Assembly (NCBI GenBank): GCA_031292275.1
Contig: JARLHL010000014.1
Location: forward strand, 1 to 52,306
From: Desulfocapsaceae bacterium
GTDB taxonomy: Bacteria; Desulfobacterota; Desulfobulbia; Desulfobulbales; Desulfocapsaceae
Length of the DNA: 52,306 nt
Direction of reading: 5' to 3'
The notes under the pieces were generated by a model. The model was not told the DNA's origin and made no database searches. It was given only the letters and a program-made list of their open reading frames with translations. Made by a program: the position numbers and the translations under genes. Below, piece by piece: positions 8,666-18,481 of this stretch (position 1 is its first letter; every line of letters starts with the position of its first letter).

Positions 8666-10819
8666 TCAGTGGTCATCATACGTCTTTCGGACGAGCACCT
8701 CACGGGGACGAACGCCATCTGCCGGTCCGATAATCCCCTCCTTCTCCATAACTTCAATCATTCTTGCAGCCCTGTTATACCCGACCCTAAGGCGCCGCTG
8801 CAGCATTGAAATTGAAGCCTGACCGGACTCACAGACTATGCCTACTGCCTCATCATACCGGTCGTCGGTCTCGGATTCATCATCACCTGCCGATGAACTG
8901 GTCTCTGTGTCGATCTCTTCGATCACGGACTCATCATAGGTCGCCGCTCCCTGCCTTTTTAAAAATGCGACAAGTTTAGAAGTTTCATCTTCCGAAATAA
9001 AGGCCCCATGTATCCGAAGAAGCCCCGAGCTTCCTGGAGGCAGATAGAGCATGTCTCCGGCCCCCAGAAGGTGTTCGGCGCCCGAAGTGTCGATAATCGT
9101 GCGCGAGTCAATCTTCGAGGAAACCTTAAAGGAAATCCTGGTAGGAAAGTTTGCCTTGATAAGGCCGGTCAATACATCCACGGAGGGTCTCTGGGTGGCA
9201 AGAATCAAGTGAATGCCTGCAGCCCTGGCCATCTGGGCCAACCGGGCTATGGAGGCCTCAACATCCTTGGACGCAACCATCATCAGATCAGCCAGTTCAT
9301 CGACAATCACAACAATATACGGAAGTTTATCCTTGGCATTTTCATTGTAGGAATCAAAGCCCTTAACCTTCGCCTCCTCCAGCAGCCTGTACCGCCGCTC
9401 CATTTCTCTGACTGCCCATTGCAAGGCCCGGGAGGCCATTTTCGGCTCTACCACCACAGGATGCAGAAGGTGCGGAATCCCCTCGTAGCCGGACAGCTCT
9501 ATTCGCTTCGGGTCCACCATCAGAAAACGGACCTCTTCAGGGGTCGAGTTGAACAGGATGGAGGCGATGATGGTATTGATGGCCACACTCTTCCCTGCCC
9601 CGGTAGCCCCGGCAATAAGCAGATGCGGCATCCTGGCCAGATCGGCTATGACCGCGCTGCCCACCACATCAAGCCCCAGAGCGATTGAAAGCTTACTTGA
9701 ATTATTGAGATAGTTTTCAGACCCCAGCAGATCCCGTATATAGACGATCTGCCGGATACTGTTCGGGATCTCTATCCCAAGTGCCGCTTTTCCGGGCACC
9801 GAGCCCACCACCCTGACAGACTGGGCCTTGAGCCCAAGGGCCAGGTCATCCGCCAGGCCGACAATCTTATTTATTTTTATTCCCGGGGCCGGGGCATACT
9901 CGTAGGTGGTCACGACAGGCCCAGGCGATATACCGATAACCTTGCCGGAGACCCCGAAATTACCCAATTTCTCCTCGAGTTGCTTAGAAATGGAGTAGTA
10001 GTGCTCTTCATCTACCTTTTTTTGCACCTGCTGATTCTTCTTAAGCAGCGTGAGAGGAGGGAGTTTCCACTCGCCGCCGGACACAGTCCGCGGTGCAAAA
10101 GGGTCTTCCTTTTCCGCATTGCCATTGATTTTGGGGGCCTCCTGAACCACGGCAGGCGGGGAAACGGAGAGGGCTGCCGCCGCGGGCTCTGGAGCAGGGC
10201 TTGCCTTTCTGATGGTCACCCGCCTCTCCCGCATACTGTTTTCCCTGCGCTCATTCCTCTGATTGCCAGCCAGAGCACCCCATATTCCCTGCAGGCAGTT
10301 CTGCATGCCCCGCATCAGAAATGCAATGAGGGTATAGGGGGAAAACTGGGTGGAGACCATCATCGAAATAAGCAGCAGAAGCAACAGGGTAAGAACAGTC
10401 CCTGCCAGCCCCAACAGAGGGCTGATCAGCCCAAAAGCAAGGTTGCCGATCAATCCACCGCCATCTTTTACCAGAGTATTGTCAAAAACGGGGCAGGACA
10501 GCAGGGTACAAAATGAGACGATGGCCCCGATGAGGCCGCCAATGATCTGGGGAAGGCGGACGGAAGAGATCTCGGTGCGAAAAAACAAGCAGGACCCCAG
10601 CAGCAGCAGGGCAGCAAGGAAAAAAGATCCGCCACCCAAAAGGGCGACAAGATACTGGGAAATAAAGGCGCCAACAGCCCCGCACCAGTTGGCACCCGGG
10701 GGGGGGGCCTTATAGTACGATACAAGGGCCAGCGCCAGAAATGCTGCAATGAAAATGCCAAGAACAGCGGCGGATTCCCTCAACAATCCAGGATGCTCTG
10801 TCTGTTTGGTCTGGGCCAT
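8666..10819 (-). CDS. ftsK: DNA translocase FtsK
   Basis: FtsK anchors at the division septum and pumps DNA so that the chromosome dimer is resolved and cleared. The 717-aa protein has about four hydrophobic segments in the first 190 residues, then a short linker, then the motor with Walker A GATGAGKSVAIN and Walker B VIVDELADLMM. A C-terminal winged-helix gamma domain (CESGQASISMLQRRLRVGYN) reads polarity sequences in DNA. The length fits the short-linker FtsK/SpoIIIE class. The ATG has GGAG 13 bases upstream. The gene lies downstream of nusB after about 220 bases and ends just before the apr promoter. Confidence 0.96.
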   Translation of the reverse strand: MAQTKQTEHPGLLRESAAVLGIFIAAFLALALVSYYKAPPPGANWCGAVGAFISQYLVALLGGGSFFLAALLLLGSCLFFRTEISSVRLPQIIGGLIGAIVSFCTLLSCPVFDNTLVKDGGGLIGNLAFGLISPLLGLAGTVLTLLLLLLISMMVSTQFSPYTLIAFLMRGMQNCLQGIWGALAGNQRNERRENSMRERRVTIRKASPAPEPAAAALSVSPPAVVQEAPKINGNAEKEDPFAPRTVSGGEWKLPPLTLLKKNQQVQKKVDEEHYYSISKQLEEKLGNFGVSGKVIGISPGPVVTTYEYAPAPGIKINKIVGLADDLALGLKAQSVRVVGSVPGKAALGIEIPNSIRQIVYIRDLLGSENYLNNSSKLSIALGLDVVGSAVIADLARMPHLLIAGATGAGKSVAINTIIASILFNSTPEEVRFLMVDPKRIELSGYEGIPHLLHPVVVEPKMASRALQWAVREMERRYRLLEEAKVKGFDSYNENAKDKLPYIVVIVDELADLMMVASKDVEASIARLAQMARAAGIHLILATQRPSVDVLTGLIKANFPTRISFKVSSKIDSRTIIDTSGAEHLLGAGDMLYLPPGSSGLLRIHGAFISEDETSKLVAFLKRQGAATYDESVIEEIDTETSSSAGDDESETDDRYDEAVGIVCESGQASISMLQRRLRVGYNRAARMIEVMEKEGIIGPADGVRPREVLVRKTYDDH

Positions 10820-11038
10820 GGGAAAGAAAATACTCCGGTACCGAATCGACTGAAAATTAAGAGCTGGCTGAAGCCGAACCCATCAGCTCGCGCCACACCA
10901 TTCAGCATATCCCGATTCTCCGTGAACCGGAAATCCTTAAATGACCGTCCTCGCATTTACCGGTGATACTCGGAAGAGGAATAACCTGTGGTTATGTAAT
11001 AAGAAAATAATAATTGTGCAAGAAAACCCGTGTCCGCA

Positions 11039-11491
11039 TCAGGGCCCGGGGCTCTCGCTTCCATCTCCCGAGACCTGGATCCTTGTCTTTACAGCATCGA
11101 GAATACCGTTGACAAAGGATGGTGATTCATCGCTGCCGTACCGTTTGGCAATCTCAACCGCCTCATTGATGGCGACCTGATCGGGGACATCATCACAGTA
11201 CAGCATTTCAAACACACCAATACGCAATAGATTTCTATCCGTTATGGCAATTCTTTCCAAACGCCAGTTTTTTGCGCACTGGCGAATGAGACTATCAACA
11301 TGCTCACGATTTTTAAAGATACCCTGGAGGAGTTCCAGGGTATACGGCCTCGCCTTCCTGCTGACCTCATAGAGGTCGCAGAACATGTCAAATCGTTCTT
11401 GAAGATCGCCCGTGACAGCATCCTCAGCGGTAAAATCATCCTGAAAAAGAAACTGAAGAGCAGATTCCCTGGACTTCCTTCGTATTCCCAT
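11039..11491 (-). CDS. nusB: Transcription antitermination factor NusB
   Basis: NusB binds boxA RNA with NusE (S10) to promote antitermination in rRNA operons. The chosen start gives MGIRRKSRESALQFLFQ, the usual NusB opening; an upstream in-frame ATG at 11560 would add 23 residues without homology. The C-terminal part has the conserved DRNLLRIGVFEML and QVAINEAVEIAKRYGS motifs. The 150-aa length is normal. It follows ribH, the standard ribH-nusB pairing in bacteria. The ribosome site at the chosen start is weak. Confidence 0.94.
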   Translation of the reverse strand: MGIRRKSRESALQFLFQDDFTAEDAVTGDLQERFDMFCDLYEVSRKARPYTLELLQGIFKNREHVDSLIRQCAKNWRLERIAITDRNLLRIGVFEMLYCDDVPDQVAINEAVEIAKRYGSDESPSFVNGILDAVKTRIQVSGDGSESPGP

Positions 11492-11607
11492 GAGATATCG
11501 ATAAAAAAACCAAATCAGCAAAGAGCCGCAAAAACAGGAGGAATCCTCCGGCGGCACCATTGAACATCATGTTCCGATCAGGAAATTCTGACAGACACCG
11601 GTACAGA

Positions 11608-12075
11608 TCAACCGAGGTTGGCCACCAGGTTCGCCATTTCAATTGCAGCCACGGCAACGTCGGAGCCCTTGTTGCCGGCCTTGGTACCGGAGCGTTCAAT
11701 GGCTTGCTCGATATTTTCGGTTGTCAGCACCCCGAAAAGGACAGGAACCCCCGTTTCCAGACCAACCTGAGCCGAGCCCTTGGATACCTCATTGACGACC
11801 ACGTCAAAATGAGGAGTTGCTCCGCGGATAACCACGCCAAGGCAGATTATGGCGTTGTATTTCTGCAATCCGGCAAGCTTTTTAGCGATAAGCGGGATCT
11901 CAAAGGCACCGGGGACCCGGACTACGTCGATATCCGACTCCAGCGCCCCCGAACGCAGCAGCGTATCAATTGCCCCCTCTCGCAACTTCTCGGCAATAAA
12001 CGAGTTAAACCGAGCCACGACAATGGCAAACCTCTTTCCATCTGCCTTCAGGTTCCCTTCAATCACATTGACCAT
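11608..12075 (-). CDS. ribH: 6,7-dimethyl-8-ribityllumazine synthase
   Basis: Penultimate enzyme of riboflavin synthesis; it condenses the pyrimidine intermediate with 3,4-dihydroxy-2-butanone 4-phosphate and forms large shells or pentamers. The 155-aa sequence has [33 protein letters not shown] and [20 protein letters not shown], all family signatures. An AAGGCGAAG site precedes the ATG. It lies 33 bases after ribBA in the rib cluster. Confidence 0.97.
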   Translation of the reverse strand: MVNVIEGNLKADGKRFAIVVARFNSFIAEKLREGAIDTLLRSGALESDIDVVRVPGAFEIPLIAKKLAGLQKYNAIICLGVVIRGATPHFDVVVNEVSKGSAQVGLETGVPVLFGVLTTENIEQAIERSGTKAGNKGSDVAVAAIEMANLVANLG

Positions 12076-12108
12076 GTTCTTCGCCTTATCTTGAATATAA
12101 ATATCTCT

Positions 12109-13317
12109 TTAATCTACCTGGATGAGATGTCCCATCCGATCACGCTTGCACTGCAGATATCCCTTGTTCTCATCGCCGGCCTCAATCTCCAGCGGAAATC
12201 TGTCGACGACCTCAAGCCCATACCCGTCCAAGCCAATAATTTTTTTAGGATTATTTGTCAGCAGGCCCATCTTCCGAACTCCCAGGTCCCTGAGGATCTG
12301 GGCACCGATCCCGTAATCGCGCAGATCAGGCTTGAAGCCAAGCTTGATATTGGCCTCCACTGTATCGATGCCTTCATCATCCTGGAGCTTGTACGCCTTC
12401 AGTTTGTTGATCAGCCCGATTCCCCTCCCCTCCTGACGCATATAGAGGAGAACGCCACATCCCTCCTGATCGATCATCCGCATGGCGGCGTTGAGCTGCA
12501 GTCCGCAATCACAGCGGGAAGAGCCGAAGACATCCCCGGTCAGACACTCGGAGTGGACCCGCACCAGAATCCTCTTTGCCGAATCGATGGTGCCTTTGAC
12601 CAGGGCCAGATGCTCATGGTTGTCAATATCATTGGTATAGACGACGGCCTTGAACTCGCCGGCATTTTCAGTGGGAATCCGCGCCTCGGCAACCCTGTGG
12701 ATCAAGTTATCCCGGCGAAGGCGATAGGCGACCAGATCGGCAATAGTGGCGATTTTCAGATCATGCTCGCGGGCGAATTTTTCCAGATCAGGCATCCTTG
12801 CCATCGTTCCGTCCTCATTCATGATCTCACAGATCACTCCTGCGGTGGTCAAACCAGCGAGTCGGGCCAGATCGACGGATCCCTCGGTCTGGCCTGTACG
12901 GACCAGCACACCGCCGGCCCTCGCCCGCAGAGGGAAGATATGGCCCGGACTGACCAGATCGCGAGGCCCTGCGTTGGGCGCCACCGCAGCCTGAATAGTG
13001 CGGGCACGATCTGCCGCCGAGATCCCCGTCGTCACTCCGGTGCGGGCCTCAATACTGATCGTAAAACCTGTACCGAAAGGGGACTGGTTATTGGCCACCA
13101 TCATCGGCAGCTCGAGTTTACTCACAAGATCCGGGCTGAGGGTCAGACAAATCAGGCCTCTTCCATATTTTGCCATGAAATTGATGGCTTCGGTCGTAAC
13201 GAGATCCGCAGCCATGCACAAATCACCTTCATTTTCGCGATCCTCATCATCAACCAGAATAACCATCTTTCCGGCCTTGATATCCTTGATTACATCTTCA
13301 ATCTCACTGACTGCCAT
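12109..13317 (-). CDS. ribBA: Bifunctional DHBP synthase / GTP cyclohydrolase II
   Basis: Supplies both branches of riboflavin synthesis. The N-terminal DHBP synthase half shows [19 protein letters not shown]. The C-terminal GTP cyclohydrolase II half shows [18 protein letters not shown] (zinc ligands) and [12 protein letters not shown]. In the segment aligned to the GHTEA metal-site motif of E. coli RibB, this protein reads GQTEG, so the usual His is a Gln. I believe this variant is common in fused RibBA proteins but cannot confirm it here. ATG at 13317 is chosen; a GTG three codons upstream is possible. It lies between ribE and ribH. Confidence 0.96.
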   Translation of the reverse strand: MAVSEIEDVIKDIKAGKMVILVDDEDRENEGDLCMAADLVTTEAINFMAKYGRGLICLTLSPDLVSKLELPMMVANNQSPFGTGFTISIEARTGVTTGISAADRARTIQAAVAPNAGPRDLVSPGHIFPLRARAGGVLVRTGQTEGSVDLARLAGLTTAGVICEIMNEDGTMARMPDLEKFAREHDLKIATIADLVAYRLRRDNLIHRVAEARIPTENAGEFKAVVYTNDIDNHEHLALVKGTIDSAKRILVRVHSECLTGDVFGSSRCDCGLQLNAAMRMIDQEGCGVLLYMRQEGRGIGLINKLKAYKLQDDEGIDTVEANIKLGFKPDLRDYGIGAQILRDLGVRKMGLLTNNPKKIIGLDGYGLEVVDRFPLEIEAGDENKGYLQCKRDRMGHLIQVD

Positions 13318-13356
13318 GGCGTTCACTCTATAGTAAATTTCAAAAATAAAACTGTC

Positions 13357-14016
13357 TCAATAAAATCCGTGCTGCGCCAGAAATCCCGGATTAATCCCTT
13401 CAACCTCGGAAGAGGTTGGAGATTTATCCTGCACAGACAGGAGTTTTTCCACATATTTTCCTATAATATCCAACTCAACATTGACCATTCCCCCTTTGAG
13501 CAGATGGCCTAAGGTCGTCTCCTTTAACGTGTGGGGAATTATGGACACCGAAAACCGGCCGCTACTGCAGCTGTTCACCGTCAGGCTGATGCCGTCTATC
13601 GTCACCGAGCCTTTTTCGACCAGATATCGATCAACGGCCCCGGGCAGAGAGAAGGTAAAAACGGTAAACTCTCCGACGAGGCATTTTTCGAGCACCCTTG
13701 CGACGCAGTCCACGTGCCCGGAGACGATGTGCCCTCCCAAACGATCGGCAAGGCGCAGCGCGCGCTCCATATTGACCCTGCCGCCTACAGTCAGGTCCCC
13801 CAATGTTGTCCGAGACAGCGTTTCCGGCGACACATCGGCCAAAAAACTCCGGCCCTGGAAGGAATAGGCCGTCAGACAGACACCATTGACAGCGATGGAC
13901 TCGCCTACACTGGGCTCCTGAAGATCGAAACCGGCCTCTATCCTGAAGGTGATTCCACCCCCGGCTGTCCGTTTCTCAATCAGTCTTCCTGTTCCTTGGA
14001 TAATTCCGGTAAACAT
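13357..14016 (-). CDS. ribE: Riboflavin synthase, alpha chain
   Basis: Catalyses dismutation of two lumazine molecules to riboflavin. The chosen start gives MFTGIIQGTG, the invariant family opening, with GAAGGG upstream; another in-frame start five codons earlier is less likely. The two internal lumazine-binding repeats are visible: SVGESIAVNGVCLT and LGGHIVSGHVD in the first half, then KGSVTIDGISLTVNS and IIPHTLKETTLG in the second. The 219-aa length is normal. It starts 22 bases after the TPR gene upstream, so it is probably co-transcribed with it. Confidence 0.97.
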   Translation of the reverse strand: MFTGIIQGTGRLIEKRTAGGGITFRIEAGFDLQEPSVGESIAVNGVCLTAYSFQGRSFLADVSPETLSRTTLGDLTVGGRVNMERALRLADRLGGHIVSGHVDCVARVLEKCLVGEFTVFTFSLPGAVDRYLVEKGSVTIDGISLTVNSCSSGRFSVSIIPHTLKETTLGHLLKGGMVNVELDIIGKYVEKLLSVQDKSPTSSEVEGINPGFLAQHGFY

Positions 14017-14037
14017 TGGCAGGCCCTTCAAGGGCTA

Positions 14038-14631
14038 TCAGTTTGCCTTCTCGAGGTGTTCCGCCTTTTGGACATACCCTTCGGCAATTTTTTTATGCTT
14101 AAAATTGGCATGAATAGAGGCTATGGTCCGGTAGGCATCCGCAGCTTTTTCCCGGTCTCCCGCCTGCAAATAGATCTCGGCCATCCTCTCCAGGACCTCA
14201 ACAGTCCCACGAGGGTCGTTATTATCATGGTATTTTCCCAGCAGGTCAAGACAAATACTGATGGCCTGCTTGAACTGCCCCTGTCCCTGATAGACTGCGA
14301 TAAGCTGATTCGACAGGGCGAGCAGGCTCATGGGGTCACTGAGTTTTTCACAGATGTCCCAGGCCCGCAGGTAATGCTTCAACGCCTGATCGTAGTCCTT
14401 CCTCGCCAGACAGACATGTCCCATCTGGTTGGAGGCGTTGGCAACACCCTGCTGATCTCCTTTCTCTTCATAGCCGACCAGGGCATTATGAAGGGCGGCC
14501 GCCGCCTGGGCCAGTTCGTTCTTCTGCAGGAGATCCTTGCCCTTCTGATAATCAGCCTGCACAGGATCACCGGGAGCCTTTGGTCCCATTATCGAGTCAA
14601 AATCCTGTAATTTCCGGGCAGGTTTACTCAT
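14038..14631 (-). CDS. TPR-repeat protein in the riboflavin cluster
   Basis: A 197-aa protein made mostly of tetratricopeptide repeats (for example ANASNQMGHVCLARKDYDQA, then AYRTIASIHANFKHKKIAEG), with no signal peptide or membrane segment. TPR proteins usually act as scaffolds; the partner is unknown. ATG at 14631 is chosen because GGAGGAAAGA lies just upstream. It overlaps the end of the preceding HEAT-like gene by 8 bases, so translation is coupled. It sits directly before ribE. Confidence 0.8.
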   Translation of the reverse strand: MSKPARKLQDFDSIMGPKAPGDPVQADYQKGKDLLQKNELAQAAAALHNALVGYEEKGDQQGVANASNQMGHVCLARKDYDQALKHYLRAWDICEKLSDPMSLLALSNQLIAVYQGQGQFKQAISICLDLLGKYHDNNDPRGTVEVLERMAEIYLQAGDREKAADAYRTIASIHANFKHKKIAEGYVQKAEHLEKAN

Positions 14632-15760
14632 TCTTCTTTCCTCCGTGAATCGCGGCAAGTGCCTTGGCGGCCTCTGCTGCGACAGTTGTTCTGACAGCCG
14701 TCCCGTTTTCCCAGATGGTCAACTCCGCGGTGTCTCCATTCAGGCCCATGAGTTGGAGGGCCACCTCCGTTGCCTTGATCCGCCCGAGCAGCCGGGCCAC
14801 CTGCCCCCTGATGGAAGGTTCGGGATGACCAAGAAAATGAAAGAGATTAAAAAATGGGGTGTCGCGAATCAGGTCGGGCCTCTTTACAGCGATCTCGGCC
14901 ATGGCCCAGATCACCTGCTCCTGAGTCGACCGCTCCCCCATATAACCGAGAAGGTGCCGGGTAAAGGCACCAAAAATGTCAGGCCTCCCGGCAATAACGC
15001 TTCCGATCGTTTCAACCATGCCCCAAGGCGTGGCGGCTGAGTCTGAGCAGGCCTGAAAGAGCCGGTGCAGCAGTTCCGACACCTGTCCAGGCTCCCTGCT
15101 CGCCACCCTGGCCGAAACCCTGCCGATGACCCATGCTATATACCATCGTTCCTCATCTTCAGGGGTATAGAGGAGGCGCTGTAAGAGCCGCAGGGTCTTC
15201 CTGTCATCCAGGCAGAGGGCGACGAGTGCGTCAACATCCCCAGCCAACGCCAGGTTTTTCACCTTGGTTTTATTGGCCTTTTCTTTAGGATGTCCCGGCT
15301 CAGGCAGCGGTTCTATCCGGGCATCGGGATCAGGCTCTGCGGTGCCCATCTGCTCAATCAAATCCTGTTTCTTGTCGCTGACCCGCCTGGACACCTCAGC
15401 GATATCCGTATGCAGGCGGACAAAATAGAGGACTCCCCGCACTGGTCGGCCATCTATATTTTTCAGATCCACCACCTGATGGGTGGTCTCATCGTAGTTT
15501 TCTATCCGGCCGGTGAGATAATCATCCTCGGGCATCAGCTCCCAGGCAAAGTCCCAGTTGTCGTCGCAGGCATAGACTAAGGTCTCAACCATGGCGGCAC
15601 CGACGTTATGGCCGGTGGGATCACAGGAGTAGACGGCACCGCACTGGCAGCGCCCGACCGGAAACTCACGCATCTTCCGCCACGGTGCGTCAGTCGCCAT
15701 TTCCACCTTCTGCCCGCAGAAGGGGCACCAGGGCCGTTTGACTATTCTTCCCTTATTCAT
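14624..15760 (-). CDS. Zinc-ribbon and HEAT-like repeat protein of unknown function
   Basis: A 378-aa cytoplasmic protein. The N-terminus has a treble-clef or zinc-ribbon motif (WCPFCGQKVEM near residue 11 and CQCGAVYSC near residue 38). The C-terminal half is alpha-helical with HEAT-like repeats (HPEPSIRGQVARLLGRIKA and similar). It resembles a conserved family found in sulfate reducers, possibly the one named after Desulfovibrio DVU0298, but I cannot verify this. It overlaps the downstream TPR gene by 8 bases and follows another TPR gene by 40 bases, so the three form a unit. The ribosome site is weak. Confidence 0.75.
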   Translation of the reverse strand: MNKGRIVKRPWCPFCGQKVEMATDAPWRKMREFPVGRCQCGAVYSCDPTGHNVGAAMVETLVYACDDNWDFAWELMPEDDYLTGRIENYDETTHQVVDLKNIDGRPVRGVLYFVRLHTDIAEVSRRVSDKKQDLIEQMGTAEPDPDARIEPLPEPGHPKEKANKTKVKNLALAGDVDALVALCLDDRKTLRLLQRLLYTPEDEERWYIAWVIGRVSARVASREPGQVSELLHRLFQACSDSAATPWGMVETIGSVIAGRPDIFGAFTRHLLGYMGERSTQEQVIWAMAEIAVKRPDLIRDTPFFNLFHFLGHPEPSIRGQVARLLGRIKATEVALQLMGLNGDTAELTIWENGTAVRTTVAAEAAKALAAIHGGKKNE

Positions 15761-15800
15761 ATCTTACAGTAATGCTGAGTGCATTGAAGGCTGGTCCGTA

Positions 15801-16430
15801 TCATGCCAGCTTCTCGTTGAGCCGGCTTGCAAAATGGGGGTCAACCGAATAACCAAGGTTTTTCGCCTTTTCCATATGTTTTTTCGCACTCTGAAATTCC
15901 GAGCAGAAATAATAAGCAACAGCCAGATTATTATGGGCCAGGGCCGATTCCGGCTCCAGCTCAACACCTTTTGCGGCCGCCTTCAGGGCACGCTCATCCT
16001 CACCCTTCATGGTCAGCACCGAGGTGAGATTAATCCAGACCGTGGCGAGTTGAGGGTTGCAGGCAAGCGCCTTCTCGTAGGCAGCAATGGCCTTATCCAA
16101 TTCATTGTACTGCTGCCAGATAAGCCCCATATTTGCGTGGGCCTGTGCCATCTCTGGCTGCACTTTGATCGCATTTTCATTGAGTTCTTTGGCCTTCACC
16201 AGATCTCCGCGACCAAAATAGAGCGCCCCCAGATTGATCATGCTCTCCCCTGAGAGCGGATCGAGCACGATGGCCTTCTCCAGGGAGTCAATGGCCTCAT
16301 CAATTTTTCCTGCCTTCAGATAGACAAGCCCAAGGTGATGGTGCGCGACCACATTATCGGGATTCTGCTCACATTTTTTTTTAAGTTCTTCAATAACCTT
16401 GGACAAATCTTCCTTCATCTGTTCCGACAT
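15801..16430 (-). CDS. TPR-repeat protein
   Basis: A 209-aa soluble protein with about five tandem TPR units, such as VAHHHLGLVYLKAGKIDEAI, SMINLGALYFGRGDLVKAKE and AHANMGLIWQQYNELDKAIA. GAGGG lies at proper spacing before ATG. It is the first of the three TPR/HEAT genes between ribF and ribE. The partner and function are unknown; protein-protein scaffolding is inferred from the repeat type only. Confidence 0.82.
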   Translation of the reverse strand: MSEQMKEDLSKVIEELKKKCEQNPDNVVAHHHLGLVYLKAGKIDEAIDSLEKAIVLDPLSGESMINLGALYFGRGDLVKAKELNENAIKVQPEMAQAHANMGLIWQQYNELDKAIAAYEKALACNPQLATVWINLTSVLTMKGEDERALKAAAKGVELEPESALAHNNLAVAYYFCSEFQSAKKHMEKAKNLGYSVDPHFASRLNEKLA

Positions 16431-16684
16431 AATATCCCTCTATCTGTATCTTAGGCCCGCGGGCCATCAAGGCATCCTTCCAAGACACGGTCCTGACACG
16501 AAGTCGATGATTCTTTTTATTCATCCTCACAGAACCGGCACCAGCCCGTTCCCGGCCTCACCGGAAGACTTCTGCTCTGTTTCAAATCAAGCGCATACAC
16601 TATAGGCACCCTGAACGCACATGCAAGGAGAAAATCGCCGGCGCCAGAATCGGAAACATAAAATGCTGTAGTATAGCCAATTTA

Positions 16685-17623
16685 TCAACCAGCAAGGGTG
16701 AGACGCAGGACCTCTTTCGCCGTGATGACATCCTGAGCGATCTGGGCGGAAAGCTCTTTAATACCCGAAAACTTTTTCTCCTCACGCAGAAAATGAAGGA
16801 TATTCACCTTGATCGGTTTACCATATATATCCTGATTAAAATCAAAGATATGCGCTTCGGCAATAAGTTTATTTTCGCTGAAGGTCGGATTAAAACCAAT
16901 GTTTATGACCCCCCCGTATTTTCGTCCGTCGTACATCACCTGACAGACATACACGCCATATCTCGGAAGGAGATCTTCCTCATCGATATGGAGATTGGCG
17001 GTGGGAAATCCGATCTCCTTGCCTCCTCGCTGTTTGCCTCTCTGGACTTCACCCCGGATCTGATAATAGCGTCCCAGCAGTGCCCTGGTTTCGGCCATCA
17101 GGCCAGCGGCAACGTACTCCCGAATCTTGGTCGAGCTGACCAGGACGTCGCCTTCATGATGGGGATCAATGACCGTCAGCGAAAAGCCTTTGTCCTGTCC
17201 TTGCTGTCGCAAAAAACTGATATCACCCGCACGTCCTTTTCCGAAGGCATAGTCATAGCCCACGAAGAGCTGCTTCACACCTATCCTCCCAATCAATATC
17301 TCATCGACAAATTGCTGAGCGGTAGTGGCAGCGAATTCTCTATCAAAGGGAATTATTATCAAAACATCTATTCCCGACATTGCGATCAGCTCAATCTTCT
17401 GCTCGCAGGTGGAAATGAGCTTGATCCCGCCAGGTCTCAATACCTGCAGCGGGTGGGGATTAAAGGTAATCGCCACGCTGGTCCCGCAAGAGCGAAAGGC
17501 TTCCTGCTTGACCACATCAAACAACCGCTGATGCCCGAGATGAACACCGTCAAAATTGCCGATGGTCACGCAGGCGGTGGAAAAACATGCCTGTATCTCT
17601 TCTATTTTTCTATATATCTTCAT
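16685..17623 (-). CDS. ribF: Bifunctional riboflavin kinase / FAD synthetase
   Basis: Converts riboflavin to FMN and then FAD, the cofactor used by AprA, QmoA and QmoB in this window. The 312-aa protein has the nucleotidyltransferase motifs TIGNFDGVHLGHQRL, FNPHP and GYDYAFGKGRAGD. The kinase motif GGKEIGFPTANL is followed by GVYVC and YGGVINIG. Start MKIYRKIEEIQ at 17623 is chosen because it matches the family N-terminus; an upstream start would add 24 poorly conserved residues. The gene starts just upstream of, and divergent from, the tRNA-Leu promoter. Confidence 0.96.
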   Translation of the reverse strand: MKIYRKIEEIQACFSTACVTIGNFDGVHLGHQRLFDVVKQEAFRSCGTSVAITFNPHPLQVLRPGGIKLISTCEQKIELIAMSGIDVLIIIPFDREFAATTAQQFVDEILIGRIGVKQLFVGYDYAFGKGRAGDISFLRQQGQDKGFSLTVIDPHHEGDVLVSSTKIREYVAAGLMAETRALLGRYYQIRGEVQRGKQRGGKEIGFPTANLHIDEEDLLPRYGVYVCQVMYDGRKYGGVINIGFNPTFSENKLIAEAHIFDFNQDIYGKPIKVNILHFLREEKKFSGIKELSAQIAQDVITAKEVLRLTLAG

Positions 17624-17676
17624 AAAACAGCTTATACCTTTACTCTGATTTTTTTTCGCCTGCAGCAAAGAAAGTC

Positions 17677-17705
17677 TTGACAAAAACCCGCGCACTCAGC
17701 ATATT
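17677..17705 (+). promoter_or_regulatory. Promoter of tRNA-Leu
   Basis: TTGACA at 17677-17682 with a 17-base spacer to CATATT at 17700-17705 (an alternative -10 TATTGA lies two bases further). The predicted start is a few bases before the tRNA 5' end. It lies immediately upstream of divergent ribF. Confidence 0.7.
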
Positions 17706-17715
17706 GATGCGCGTT

Positions 17716-17802
17716 GCCGAAGTGGCGGAATTGGTAGACGCGCTAGGTTCAGGGTCTAGTGGGGGTATCCTCGTGAAAGTTCGAGTCTTTTCTTCGGCAC
17801 CA
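17716..17802 (+). tRNA. tRNA-Leu (anticodon CAG)
   Basis: An 87-base class II tRNA: acceptor GCCGAAG paired with CTTCGGC, anticodon loop TTCAGGG giving CAG, a long variable arm, T-loop GTTCGAG, and encoded CCA at 17800-17802. A terminator follows. Confidence 0.97.
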
Positions 17803-17836
17803 GTTTGTTGATTTTTGACTTCCCTGTACATTCATC

Positions 17837-17872
17837 AAGCCCGCAAACTTCTTAGGTTTGCGGGCTTTTTCT
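17837..17872 (+). terminator. Terminator after tRNA-Leu
   Basis: AAGCCCGCAAAC pairs perfectly with GTTTGCGGGCTT around a 7-base loop, followed by T-rich sequence. Confidence 0.9.
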
Positions 17873-18481
17873 TTTGTATTTCCCCCCTTCTTTTCCATCC
17901 TCTTGCGCTGACGTCCTTGTTTTTCTAGAGGGAGTGCAATTGGTGGTGGCATGAAATGAATCAGGACACTCCACCTGTTTTTATCAATCTCCAAGGGAGA
18001 TTATGTTGTTCATATCTGAAACGCAATACATTCTAAACACCCTTGCAAGTTCTCTGAGAGTAACGGCCTGTTGCCGTACGGCCAGCCAAATGGAAGGATG
18101 TCGTAGAGATACACATACCGCTTCCGCCGTACAGAGTCAATGATCGTGTGGCGGAGAACACCCCTAAAATGAGGCTGCCAGAGGCCAGAATTATACACTT
18201 TTTCACCTCATACTATAAGCACAGGAGCCCGAAAGATGCCATCCCTCCTTGTTTATTCTCTTTATTAATGCTCTGCTAATAAGGAGTTAAGTTTACAGCC
18301 TCATTACAAATCGATTCCGTCCGGCGCACTGATTCGTCGACCATGCAGACCGGCTTCCCCACCCCCAGTCTCCTGCCATCCAGACGTTCCTATCGGCCGG
18401 GCCCCCGCTTGCTTCGAGATCCGACAGTGGTTACGCTTGCACGACAAACATCAATAATTATTCTGACAATCATCAATTATG
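17873..18481. other. Gene-poor stretch between tRNA-Leu and pckG
   Basis: About 600 bases without a convincing gene. A 62-codon minus-strand reading frame at 18010-18198 (MYNSGLWQPHFRGVLRHTII and onward) lacks a ribosome site and a recognisable domain. It could be the remnant of a decayed gene, but I cannot assign it. The remainder shows no clear repeats or RNA structures. Confidence 0.4.

Noticed and set aside
11560-13512. 650-codon plus-strand frame opposite ribH and ribBA
   Set aside because: It is antisense to strongly conserved rib genes, has no domain and no ribosome site.
18010-18198. 62-codon frame in the gap before pckG
   Set aside because: No ribosome site or recognisable domain; kept only as a note in the gap description.
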